NCBI GenBank assembly: GCA_027600665.1
Contig: JADGJL010000220.1
Location: 1-30,741 of the forward strand
Direction: 5' to 3'
Length of the DNA: 30,741 nucleotides
DNA from: Irineochytrium annulatum
Taxonomy: Eukaryota > Chytridiomycota > Chytridiomycetes > Chytridiales > Chytridiaceae
The notes beneath the pieces are model-generated. The model worked only from the letters and a program-made list of their open reading frames with translations, ran no database searches and had not been told where the DNA came from. The first letter of the stretch is position 1. Each line of letters starts with the position of its first letter. This document shows positions 21,128 through 30,741 of this stretch, piece by piece. A program made the position numbers and the translations under genes.

Positions 21128-22108
21128 ATGGCAGCCGTGACGTCCCGAGTTGGCTTGCTGACGACCCTGTGCCGGCGACCCAGTGGCGCTGTAGCGACGC
21201 TTGGCGGTGCAGTCAAATCGCGGCGGGCACCGCTGTCGACCACGCCGGTCGCGATGACGCGGCGGAAGATGGCCCCTGGCGCGGGTGGCCGGCAGGAGAC
21301 GTACAAGGCGCTGACGGGCTCGATTAACGACGACGGGCTGAACCGATACGAGGTTGATCTGCTGGAGACGGCTGACTGGGTCAAGAGGATGCTGCTTGTG
21401 ATGAGAGACCAGCACACAGTGCCGGAGCTGACGGAGGAGCAGCTGGCCGCGCGGGAGGAGGCTGGAAAGAAGCGTGGGTACTCTGTCGTGATTATCCCAG
21501 CTGGCATTTTCGTTCATGCTGGTGAAACTTAGCACACCCGGCCTTGATCTTCACCTACCCGCGGATATACACCTACGACTTCACCATGGACAACGCCAAG
21601 CATGGGGACGAGGGCATGTGCCTTCTTGTTCATGTCTCATCCCTCCTGAAGAACGAGTCGGCTGCCGTGCGGCACAAGTTCCTACTGTTGGCCGGCGACA
21701 GATACAACCCTTACGAGGACGTCGTGAAGTTGAGCCGACCGCCGGATGACAAGGTCAGGGATAGCCTGACGTGGCGGAGTCATGCGGCTGAGAGGCTGTA
21801 TTTGGTGCGACTATTGAATAGGATTTTGAAGGAGGCGAAGGTGGCTTGCTTTTATCTTTTTTTCTACACCTTGGGGATTTTGACTGATCTTCTGCTAGCA
21901 CGAACCGGCGAAGTTCAAGGACCTCAAGGTCGACCTCCGGCACGTGACGCCGCGGAAGAGCCATCTGGCTTTCCCTGAGGAGTGGAAGCGTGCGGGGCCG
22001 CCGCCGGGGACTCCAAATCAGAAAGCAAAGGCGGCGGCCGATGCCATTGCACCAGAGACAACGTCTGGGCCATCACCCGCAATTCGCGATCTTTTGCAGG
22101 ACCTTTAA
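21128..22108 (+). CDS. RSM24: mitochondrial small-subunit ribosomal protein mS35
   Basis: Exons 21128-21473, 21533-21840 and 21899-22108 give 287 aa. Residues 1-45 are Arg/Ser/Ala-rich without acidic residues (MAAVTSRVGLLTTLCRR), a good mitochondrial targeting sequence. The core matches mS35 (yeast Rsm24): HPALIFTYPRIYTYDF, VRHKFLLLAGDRYNP, ERLYLVRLLNRILKEAK, and VDLRHVTPRK with LAFPEEW near the end. mS35 sits at the head of the mitochondrial small subunit. The donor GTGGGT after AAGAAGC restores the frame; the alternative GT two bases later would not. The C-terminal 45 residues are Ala/Pro/Ser-rich and not part of the family core. Confidence 0.88.
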
Positions 22109-22180
22109 GAATAAATATCGCGGTCAAAGAAACGGAATAGCGCTTTTGTGCGACATCGAAGGTTCGCTGCGGAATCCAGC

Positions 22181-24104
22181 ATGCTCCCCTCCAATGTCGT
22201 CCTGACGCTGAACAACACGGCCGTTGAAGTCGATCAACTAGAGGGCGTCAACCTAATTCACGACTCCCTCGATCCGTCCTCCTCCTCCTCGTCCTCCTCT
22301 GCGGCTGCTGCCCGGGCCGTGACTCTCTCTGTCTCATCGGAGTACATCTCCTGGGCGACGCCTGACGATGCCAAACCTGCCGCCGCTACGCCGAGTAAGT
22401 GGTTTGGTTGGCTCTTTGGACTCTTCCGCGCGAGGGCGGTCCGGACTGGTATGGTGCTAGTCTTGTTGTATCTGGTTACTCATCCCGAGTTTTAATTGCA
22501 GCCTCGACAGTCCCACTGAACTTCGTGATCGCGGCCACCGTGTCCTCCACTGTGCCGCTGGCTACTCTGGCGTCTGCGGTGGCGTCGGATCCCCCTGACG
22601 AGGCTCCGGATGCGTCGAAGCTGCTGACGTTGCACATCCTCGACCATGGCGTCGTGCCCTTCATGCCGACGAACCCGCCCCCGAGCAAGAGGCCCAAGTA
22701 CAGGGTCGTGGCGTTTAAGTTCGAGAAGCAGGCTGAGATGAGGGTGTGCTTGGATTTGCTGGGCGCGAGGGGCGTAGCGGTGCCGAAGGGCAAAGGTGAC
22801 GTTGGTGGGTGCACAGCAAAGGCTGGTTTACGAGCTCACACTGGCCTTTAGAGACGAAGAAGCCGGTACTTTTCGTTCTAAACCCATTCGGAGGCGTTAA
22901 GGAGAGTGTCAAGATCTACCGGACGATCGTCGAGCCGATGATGAAGCTCGCTAACCTCCCGTTTCAGCTGCTCGGTTTGTTATGCTCTTGGTTGTCTTCT
23001 TGTGCTTAACCGCTAAAAATGACAGAAACCACCCACAAGCTCCACGCTGAGGAGCATTGCCGCGCCATCAACGCCGCTAACTACTCCGCCGTCGTCGCCA
23101 TCAGCGGCGACGGCGTCCTCCACGAGGTCATCAACGGCCTCATGACGCGCCCGGACTGGGATCTCGCGCGCCAGCTCCCCGTTGGCGTTATTGGCGCCGG
23201 AAGCTCGAACGCCATGAATAGGAACCTGGACTGCATGTACCCGGAGTACGGGGCCCTGTGCGTTGTCAAGGGCCTGTCGAGGCCGTTGGATCTGTTGTCG
23301 ATCACGCATCATAAGACGAGGACGGTGCATTACACGCATTTAAACGTCGCGTGGGCTTATATTGCCGATTTGGATATCGAGTCGGATCGGTATCGGTGGT
23401 TGGGGAGGGAAAAGACGACGCTGTGTGCTATTATTCGGATGATCTGGTTGCGGAGGTAAGGCCGGCTTTCACACCCTTCCCCCGGTTTTTGCTTTATTTT
23501 ATTTTATATTTATTTTTGGCTGTTACTGACAATGCAACGAAGGTATCGCGCTCACCTCCACATCCTCCCCGCCGACCACCCCGCTGCGACGCCTACAACC
23601 TCGGACACAACCAACCTTGGCCCACCCCGCTCCTATTACGCCTCCGATCCAAAGACCTGGCCCATAAGCGTAAACCCATCCAAGGATCCCCTGACGTACC
23701 TGATGCTCAACAATCTTCCCTGGATCGCGACCGATTTCCGCGCCGCGCACGCGCCGCGCCTAGGAAACGGCGTCATGGAGGTCTCGTACGCCGAACGGCT
23801 ATCCCGCTCGGCCCTCCTCCGCTGCCTCTTGTCGGGCCAGGCATTCGATCGCGACAACAAGCTCGGCGTCAAGTTTGTGAATGCGAAGGCCGTGCACCTT
23901 GTCCCGCTCGGGTGGAGCTATGCGATGGGCGAGTTTGACGGCGGAGACCTGGAGGCGGCGGAGGGCACGAAAGGGGATGGCGGGGTTGTGGATGTGAGCG
24001 GGGAGCCGTTTGAGATGGGGCCCGTCACGGTGGAGGTGCATGAGAGGTGTGCGAGCATTCTTGCTCCGCCTTGGTTGGTCGAGGGGGAGAATTGGGGGTC
24101 GTGA
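22181..24104 (+). CDS. LCB4: sphingoid long-chain-base kinase (diacylglycerol-kinase catalytic fold)
   Basis: Phosphorylates sphingoid bases with ATP to form long-chain-base phosphates, a signalling and sphingolipid turnover step at membranes. Exons 22181-22394, 22502-22795, 22852-22974, 23026-23455 and 23543-24104 join to 540 aa. Family motifs are VLFVLNPFGG (N180 onward, nucleotide loop), ISGDGVLHEVING (S237-G240, the core ATP-binding motif), and VGVIGAGSSNAMNR. The following LNVAWAYIADLDIESDRYRW carries the acidic residues of the lipid-binding half. The N-terminal 100 residues, with an 8-Ser run and an Ala run, are poorly conserved. Compared with yeast Lcb4 (about 620 aa) it is shorter. 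Only 72 bp follow the mS35 stop codon. Exon 3 uses an acceptor (TTTAG) 38 bp downstream of an out-of-frame one. Confidence 0.9.
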
Positions 24105-24290
24105 TTAGTTATTTTGGAGCTACTTGGAGTTATGCTGGACATTAGCGGAATTTCTACATGGCCATTTTTTAGTAATGAGTGGATACTGCACGTTCTTTCT
24201 TTCGCTTGCTTATCCTAGTCTTAATGAAATGACGGTGTTGCAAAAGACACTCCTCCCAAGACCCCTTCCAGATCTCGACCCCAAACCACC

Positions 24291-26806
24291 ATGAACGAGG
24301 AGATCATCGCCGACGACGTCCCCATTCACCAGCCGCCGGCCCGCCTTCTCGCCGGCGGCGTCTGCCCGGCCCCGCATGTCGCCAGCATGGACCAGTATCG
24401 GCGCATGCACACGGACAGCGTCAAGGACCCTGGGGCCTTCTTTGCCAAGGTACGAGGACCGAAAGGCGCATGCCGACCAGCAGATCGTGTTATCGTCAAG
24501 CTCGGACTGCATTCGGCGCCGTGGAAAGCTAACGGGACTTCTTGGTTGGGTTTTAGATGGCGAAAGATAACATTGACTGGATCGTTCCTTTTAAAGACGC
24601 CAACGTGCGTAATGGGTGAGTCGTTACTTCTGCGCTCCTTTCTTGTTATGTATTAGTGCGAGCTGACCGGTACTATTGCTCAAAGCTCGTTCAAGGCGGG
24701 CAATATGACATGGTTTGAGGATGGCCGTCTAAACGTCTCCGCCAACTGCGTCGACCGCCACGCCCGCGCCCACCCGGACCGCGTCGCCATCATTTGGGAG
24801 GCCGACGAGCCCGGCCAGGCAACGAAGATCACGTACGCCCAGCTCCTGGCCGACGTGTGCCGCTTCGCCAACGTGCTCATCTCCCAGGGCGTTCGCAAGG
24901 GCGACACGGTCGCCATATACATGCCTATGGTGCCGGAGGCCGCGGTTGCCATGCTCGCGTGCGCCAGGCTCGGCGCGGTTCACAGCGTCGTTTTTGCCGG
25001 GTTTTCTGCGGACGCGTTGCGGGACCGGATTCAGGACGCCGGGTGTAGGATTGTCGTAACAGCGGATCAGGGGAAGAGGGGCGGGAAGGCAATTCAGCTC
25101 AAAAGGATTGCGGATGAAGCCATTCGGCAGTGTCCGTCGGTGAAGGTGGGAAGGCTGTTTCTCCGTCCAAGCGCTGAATTCTATGTTCCGTAGCATGTCA
25201 TTGTCTTCCGCAGGACGGGCGACCCCTCCGTGCCATTCAACGCTGACCGTGACATTTGGTGGCACGATGCTGTCGTAAGTCTCGAGTTGTAATCGGTATT
25301 GCCGTTAACGCGGTTCCTCCTTAGGCCGACCAACGGCCCTATTGTCCCGCGGAGCCTATGTCCGCCGAAGACGCGCTCTTCATGCTCTACACCAGCGGTT
25401 CCACCGGCAAGCCCAAGGGTGTCGTCCACACCACGGCCGGCTACCTCCTCGGCGTAACGTTAACTACCAAGTACGTCTTCGACCTCCACCCCTCCGCGGG
25501 CGACGTCCACGCCTGCATGGCCGACGTCGGCTGGATCACGGGCCACTCCTACATCGTCTACGGCCCCCTCTCGAACGGTGCCACCACGCTCATGTTTGAG
25601 TCCATTCCCACGTACCCGACGCCCGCGAGGTACTGGCAGGTTGTGGATGAGCATAAGGTCACGCAGCTGTACACTGCGCCGACGGCCATCAGGGCGTTGA
25701 GGAGGATGGGGGATGAGCACGTAAAGCCGTATAAGCTGGACACCCTAAGGGTTTTGGGAAGTGTAGGTGAGCCCATCAATCCGGAGGCGTGGAACTGGTA
25801 CAACGAGGTCGTGGGGAGGAAGCGGTGCGCGATTGTGGACACCTACTGGCAGACTGGTATGTGCTCCTAACAACCTTCGCCGATGTATTAATCATGTGGG
25901 AACAAAGAAACGGGTAGCATCATTGTCACGCCCCTCCCCGGCGCGACCCCGACTAAGCCAGGCGCGGCGACCTTCCCTTTTTTCGGCATCGACCTTGCCG
26001 TCCTCGATCCTACCTCCGGCAAGGAGCTCACGGGCCCGAACGTGACGGGCGTCTTGGCGGTCCGAAGCTCGTTCCCCTCCGTCACGCGGACGGTCTACAA
26101 CAACCACAGGCGGTACATGGACACGTACCTCAACCCTTATAAGGGCTTCTATTTCACGGGTGACGGCGTTACGAGGGATAAGGACGGGTACTACTGGATC
26201 AGGGGACGGGTTGATGGTATGTGGGGAATTAATGAGTTCCTGTTAAACTGACGGCCTACGGGATAGATGTTATCAACGTCTCCGGGCATCGCCTGAGCAC
26301 GTCCGAGATTGAGAGCGCGCTCGTCCTGCATCCGGCGTGCGCTGAGGCCGCCGCTGTTGGAGTGAACGACGATGTGACCGGGTTAGTAGTCGTGTAATTT
26401 TCGTTTTTGAAACGCTAATGTGTGCATCAGGCAAGCCGTCATCTGCTTTTGCACCCTCAAAACCGCTGAAGCGGACGAGGCCACGCTTGCTGCGGCCCTG
26501 CGCGGGTCTATCCGGACGCACATTGGGCCGTTCGCGACACCGAAGGCGATTGTAATCACCCCGGACCTTCCGAAGACGCGGAGCGGGAAGATCATGAGGC
26601 GGATTTTGAGGAAGGTCGCGGCGGGTGATGTGCGGCTAGCGGACCTGGCGGACCCGGAGGCGGTCAAGGCGAAACTTGGGGATCTCAGCACTTTAGCGGA
26701 AGAGACCGTTATCAAGGCGCTGGTCGAGAGGGTGGATAAGGTGCGTCCGTTTGACTTAACGACTTTGTTCACTTCGCTGACCTCCACAACCTAGGCTGGT
26801 TTGTGA
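24291..26806 (+). CDS. ACS1: acetyl-CoA synthetase (AMP-forming)
   Basis: Makes acetyl-CoA from acetate, ATP and CoA in cytosol and nucleus. Nine exons (24291-24449, 24557-24615, 24686-25145, 25194-25274, 25325-25856, 25908-26216, 26267-26381, 26431-26740, 26795-26806) give 678 aa, the usual size. Motifs are [15 protein letters not shown] at the N-terminus, the P-loop [14 protein letters not shown] (275-288), [27 protein letters not shown] with the acetate-selective Trp, [10 protein letters not shown], and the catalytic lysine in [13 protein letters not shown] (K625). The last exon is four codons (AGL and stop). Without that splice the frame runs 17 codons further to TAG at the acceptor itself; the spliced end agrees better with family lengths. 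The 81-nt exon 4 has no reading-frame neighbours and is easily missed. Confidence 0.93.
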
Positions 26807-27284
26807 TGAGTTAACGCGAAGGTCGCTTTTCCTTGATGTCTTCAGGACAATATCAAATTGGTCTATTTTGGTTGTAACAAACATCGGATCTCGATAATTC
26901 AGTTACAATTATATGAAAATATAAATTTAACGCCTACTTTATTGTATCCAACTTTTTTTTTTTTTTCCGGGTTCCAATTTAATGCCACTTGTCGTTGTCC
27001 ATACCACCTTAGGATCCAAAACAAACTAATTGGAACGCCATACAAGTGCACACCCATCGAGACGAGACAGAAGGGAAAGAAGAAAGAAGTCGAACAATAT
27101 TACAGTGTTAACACGAAGCTGAACAAGTGCGCACATATCGCAAATTCAATGAGACAAAATTTATACTGGCAAAATGCGACATAAGGAGCAACTGGTAGAA
27201 AGTGCACCAAGTAGAAACCATCCAAATAACACGCGCCGCCTTTCAACGTCTTCATAACTACTTCGATTCGTAATCCCGACATTA
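26807..27284. other. intergenic between convergent genes
   Basis: AT-rich 478 bp between the stop codons of the acetyl-CoA synthetase and KH-protein genes, with a T14 run near 26953-26966. It holds both 3' ends. I see no gene. Confidence 0.45.
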
Positions 27285-28649
27285 TCAGCGGCCGTTCGAC
27301 ATCCTCATCCTCTCCGACTCCAACCTCTGGTACAGCAGGAAGAGCGCCATCTGGTTACACTCCGGGCTCCCCGTAATAGTCACAAGCCTCTCCGCCGCAC
27401 CCTCGACGTTCTCCATAATTTTGATCTGCGACCCGGACTGGTGCCTGAGCTCGTTGATCTTTTGCCCTCCCTTCCCGATGATGGCCCCGACCATCTCGTT
27501 TGGAATGTAGATCTGCTGCATCTGCATCATCCCCGGCGCCATCGCGCCCATCGGCATCCCTCCGGGACCCATTGGCATCATCCCCATCGGACCCATTGGC
27601 CCGCCGCCAGGTCCACCGGGGCCGCCGCGCCCGTGACCTCCCATCGGACCGCCCATCCCATGCATCCCACCCGGACCGCCCATCTGCTGCATGGGGAAGC
27701 CCGGTCCTCCGTACGGCCCTCCCATGCCCGGACCGCCACCGCCATAAGGCATCCCACCGGGCCCGCCGTGACCAATACCTGGCCCAAGAGGGCCACCCGG
27801 TCCACCGGGACCCCTCTCGCCTGCCGCCCGAGCCGGCCTGGTCGCGCCCGTCGTGACACCCGGGAGCGGCTTGTAAAGCACCGTCCCCGTTGACCTCTCG
27901 GGGTGATCCATCAAGACGACGCCAATGTGATACGTCGCGATATGGATCGAGTCGACCACGCCCAGGATTGACACGATCCTCTCCGTAGAGCCAGGCAAAA
28001 TCTCCTCGCTCGCCGTGATCCTGCTACCCGACGCGTCCTGCACCTCCTTGATTTTGCTGCCAGCCTTGCCAATCACGGACCCCATGCGCGAGTGCGGGAC
28101 CAAAATGCGAATGGTAGTATGCCTCTGCTTGACGTCGACGGAGGTTTCAAGCTCCTCGACGATTTTCAGCGCGACAAGGCTGAATGCCTTGGCGACCGTG
28201 TCCAGCGGGCCCGTGACCGTAATGACGCGCTCAAGCGCGCCGGGCACCTGCTCCGAGACCTGAATTTTTGCGCCTGACTTATCGCGGATGTCGGCCACGT
28301 TCTTCCCGTTCTTGCCGATGACGATGCCGGCCTCTTTGGCCGAGATGATAGCGCGCATGGGCATCTGCTTATTCTCCTCCGCTCCTCCGGCGGCGGCCGC
28401 TCCAGCGGCGGCGACGGCGCCGTTGCCCGGGTTCGCGTGGGAAGTCGAACCGTTGCCGTCCGCGGCGGCGGCTGCTTCGTCACGCTTCACAGGGGTAGGG
28501 TCGGCCGAGTCGCCGTTGTTGACGGCCTGACGCTTGTAGCGGCCGCCGCGCGTCGCGTCGCCGTCCTCGGACGCCGACTCTTCCTCGAGCGAGCGCTTGC
28601 GGTCCGGGGAGGCGGCGGCCTCGTCAATGTCGATAACGGGCTCGGACAT
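27285..28649 (-). CDS. triple-KH poly(rC)-binding protein (PCBP/hnRNP K, Rnc1/Pbp2-like)
   Basis: RNA-binding protein that likely regulates mRNA stability or translation. Single exon, 454 aa. Residues 1-95 are disordered and charged, with possible nuclear signals (RKRS, RYKR). KH1 (about 97-165) has the loop IGKNGKNV (GKNG 112-115); KH2 (about 177-245) has IGKAGSKI (GKAG 194-197); KH3 (about 386-450) has IGKGGQKI. All three GxxG RNA-contact loops are intact. Between KH2 and KH3 lies a long Gly/Pro/Met-rich linker (about 270-385), many GGP and GGM repeats. Two KH, a Gly-rich linker, then one KH is the PCBP/hnRNP K order. The neighbours give no further clue; the gene faces the acetyl-CoA synthetase gene tail to tail. 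Confidence 0.9.
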   Translation of the reverse strand: MSEPVIDIDEAAASPDRKRSLEEESASEDGDATRGGRYKRQAVNNGDSADPTPVKRDEAAAAADGNGSTSHANPGNGAVAAAGAAAAGGAEENKQMPMRAIISAKEAGIVIGKNGKNVADIRDKSGAKIQVSEQVPGALERVITVTGPLDTVAKAFSLVALKIVEELETSVDVKQRHTTIRILVPHSRMGSVIGKAGSKIKEVQDASGSRITASEEILPGSTERIVSILGVVDSIHIATYHIGVVLMDHPERSTGTVLYKPLPGVTTGATRPARAAGERGPGGPGGPLGPGIGHGGPGGMPYGGGGPGMGGPYGGPGFPMQQMGGPGGMHGMGGPMGGHGRGGPGGPGGGPMGPMGMMPMGPGGMPMGAMAPGMMQMQQIYIPNEMVGAIIGKGGQKINELRHQSGSQIKIMENVEGAAERLVTITGSPECNQMALFLLYQRLESERMRMSNGR

Positions 28650-29639
28650 CTCTGCTGGTCACGAAGAGTGGAAGGGTCGGATCGGGGTTCGGAAATGGCC
28701 TCGGGGGGAGAGACCAGGGGATTACAGAGCAACTGAAGGAAGAGGAAGAGTGTTGGGAGGATATAAACAGGATCCGGAGGATTTCTAGTGCGGAGGTAGG
28801 AAGCTATCTGAATGCAGGAGGTAAGGACTCAAGATCAAGTGAGGCCAGTACGAGCAGAAGAGCCCTCCGTAATCCGTCCACGGCGGTCCCATCGAGAGTC
28901 CCCACACAATGAAAGCAAGCAGAGAAGATGAAGAAAACGACGAAGGTTTACCCAGAGGAGAGAAAGGGGTGGTGCGGTCCGAGCAGGTGGTGGGGGGACG
29001 GGGAGGAGGAGAACGGGCGGGCGACAGGAAGGGGACGGCCAGCCAGAGGACGAGCGAGGTCGTGCGGTCAAGCAATTTGGACCTTTCGACCAACTTTTCA
29101 CCAGCAGCCCTGCGCCAACCTGACGCCACGCCCTCGCGACCGTCCTCGCGAACTCGACTTCAACTCACTGTGGAGACTGCTCGGTTTGTCGCGTCGCAGG
29201 TCTTCTCACTCTCGTTCCGGGCCGACTGAACTCCCAGGCGGCATCTGCCTTGAGGAACACGCAAGTTCTACCATCTTGCATGGCGCTATAGCTTTACTGT
29301 CATTGCAATATCCGTCGTGTCAACTCTTCGTCATGTTTGGGCTGTTCCGACGATGACTCGCCCAAAGCTCAAGATATAGTGCGATTAAAACGAAGACGCA
29401 CGAGTTGGTGATCAGCAATAAGGAGGCTAGTGGAGGGGGTTGACGCGATTTTGGAAGGGACATCAATCGAAATGCTGTCCTTCTCCGCAATCGAGGCTTC
29501 GAGATCTCTTTCTCGCGGGACCTGAGTCAATCGGATATCTCAGGAATGGCGTTAGTATCTTAAGGCCGCTCTTCAGTTTGCAATTCAGTGCGCAGCACGA
29601 GCACGGAGGTATAGAGGCCTGATATTACGCTTAGGCTCT
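28650..29639. other. 5' region of the KH-protein gene, no further gene supported
   Basis: The first several hundred bases should be promoter and leader of the minus-strand KH gene. On that strand about 28930-29045 is strikingly C/T-rich. Frames of about 105-115 codons exist on both strands (for example 28909-29229, plus) but have biased, low-complexity composition and no domain. From about 29300 to 29640 nothing is seen. Confidence 0.35.
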
Positions 29640-30102
29640 TGGTGCTTCCACCTCAGCCGTCTGCTTGGCGTCTGCCCACCTTGTCTCGTTTTGATGTCGG
29701 TTACAAAACGTGGACGAATATTTTGGCCAGTGGTGGTTCTTCTACAACACTCAAGTTGGATAGCTCCCGACCGGATGAAGAGTTGACTGTTGAAGCTATC
29801 GCCACCGTCCGAGGCTCCTGGGCCTTGAGATATATGCTACCACTATGAGCCTAAGAATGGGATCCTTGCTGCCTTAGCAAACTTCAAGAATTGGATATCA
29901 AGACAAGGGAGGGTTTGAAGTATGACGCGGGCACGGCCGATTTCCTGCAACGAGCCTAAGAGGGCCTGCACGCATTGAGAAATTGCGTCTGGAAGCGTAC
30001 TGTGGCGGCGTCCTCTTGCGCATGCGTACCCTTGTCTCTATGAAGCTAGTGGTCGGCCGAGTTGCTTTTAAAGATTGGGAGGAAACCAAAGCGAAAGGCT
30101 AG
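29640..30102 (+). pseudogene. possible decayed F-box/LRR-like gene remnant
   Basis: Short frames in successive phases read like pieces of an LRR/F-box protein. 29640-29848 contains LPTLSRFDVGYKTW and LKLDSSRPDEELTVEA. 29884-29959 reads LQELDIKTREGLKYDAGTAD and then stops. 29922-30102, in another phase, reads ARIEKLRLEAYCGGVLLRMR followed by TLVSMKLVVGRVAF, then TAG. The Leu spacing resembles fungal F-box LRR proteins, but no F-box is visible, no ATG fits, and I found no introns that would connect the pieces. Frame changes and stops therefore suggest decay; a multi-exon gene with poor splice sites is the alternative. Confidence 0.33.
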
Positions 30103-30741
30103 CCGTGCTTAAAACACACCAAAGTGAGGACTGGACGGCGTACAATGAGAGCGGAGGGAGAAGTCGGATCTCGTAAATATTTTGCAAACGGATGTCTTCT
30201 GTTCAGCAGGGGCAACGAGCCAGAGGGGAATGTCGTTATTAAGAGGATGCAATTGGTGGGCGAACTCCTGAATGGAAATTGAAGGACATATTCTGGGGAC
30301 TTCGTGTCGAGCATAATCAAATGAAAGGTGTTGTAATTACAAGACGTCCATTTCCTACTGTCAATCATGATCTCCATCCGCTAACACAGCAAGTTTATAG
30401 TGAATATATATCATTCTAACTAAATCCGCCATCTGTTGCCTTCGACCATACTTCCGGTACATCTACGTCCGGATGTTCCCGGCAGTTTAAAAAAGCGCCA
30501 CAAATTCCTGCTCGTAATAAAGAGAGGTTTAATTGCGCTATCGGCGTATATAAAGGATATCAATCAGTTCTCTATTTGCGCATTCACATCGCTTTTGCAC
30601 AGAGTTGAAGTAAATAGGGGGGGGGGAAGGGTCGGGCACGGAAAAATAATAAACGGGATGAGATAATGGACATTAACAATTATATCCACCAACATAAACA
30701 AAAACGAAAATAAAAAAAATTAAAATCAAAATCAAAACAAT
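30103..30741. other. gene-poor AT-rich right edge
   Basis: No gene seen. A run of about ten G (near 30618-30627) and a strongly A-rich end (30690-30741) are the only notable composition features. Confidence 0.4.

Noticed and set aside
22809..22851. Alternative exon start of the sphingoid-base kinase at a CACAG acceptor near 22816
   Set aside because: With the only good donor (22796) it shifts the frame; the TTTAG acceptor at 22850-22851 restores the frame into VLFVLNPFGG.
27441..27893. 150-codon Pro/His/Arg-rich plus-strand frame
   Set aside because: Antisense of the Gly/Pro/Met linker of the KH protein.
28785..29229. Frames of 106-114 codons on both strands
   Set aside because: Low-complexity composition, no domain, no intron pattern; position fits the promoter and leader of the KH gene.
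1..30741. tRNA, rRNA, transposon, CRISPR or virus-like sequence
   Set aside because: I looked for cloverleaf patterns, reverse transcriptase or transposase motifs, terminal repeats and spaced repeats and saw none I could support by eye.

Overview
The window is nuclear DNA of a fungus, and the mix fits an early-diverging (chytrid-like) lineage best. It is compact and moderately GC-rich. I could join 15 protein genes by splicing; they contain 45 short introns (46-107 nt), nearly all with GTRNGT-like donors and CAG/TAG acceptors. Typical fungal genes are present: a ZRC1-type zinc transporter pair, sphingoid-base kinase, acetyl-CoA synthetase, mitochondrial ribosomal protein mS35 and a PCBP/Rnc1-type KH protein. 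Surface proteins with Ser/Thr/Ala-rich tails and GPI-type ends are also present. The lineage is inferred from style and from two membrane families I do not recognise; I cannot name a species.

Layout, left to right. 1-650: no gene seen. 651-3999: two paralogous CDF zinc transporters head to head, sharing a 338-bp promoter with a mirrored CCAATACC element. 4509-5432: small LRR surface protein. 5851-6732 (-) and 6947-8775 (+): a DUF4336/metallo-beta-lactamase-like protein and a Fringe-like (GT31) type II glycosyltransferase, divergent. 9082-10099: seven-TM protein of unknown family. 10765-11780: CmcJ/NvfI-like oxidoreductase. 11982-13584: GH26-like mannanase with a wall-anchor tail. 14139-18694 (-): nine-exon, 1371-aa membrane protein built from two homologous halves. 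19312-20013 (-): DOMON surface protein. 20254-21079 (-) and 21128-22108 (+): coiled-coil protein and mS35 with start codons only 48 bp apart. 22181-24104: sphingoid-base kinase. 24291-26806: acetyl-CoA synthetase. 27285-28649 (-): triple-KH protein. 28650-30741: gene-poor, with a decayed F-box/LRR-like remnant near 29640-30102.

The genes do not form one pathway. Two themes recur. One is the cell surface and secretory route: two zinc transporters, LRR protein, glycosyltransferase, GH26 enzyme, DOMON protein and two unknown multi-pass proteins. The other is paired genes fired from short shared promoters (CDF pair, DUF4336/GT31, coiled-coil/mS35). The most novel object is the duplicated eight-TM protein: each half has the same TM pattern and an ectodomain with four matching cysteines, and the halves share some but not all introns.
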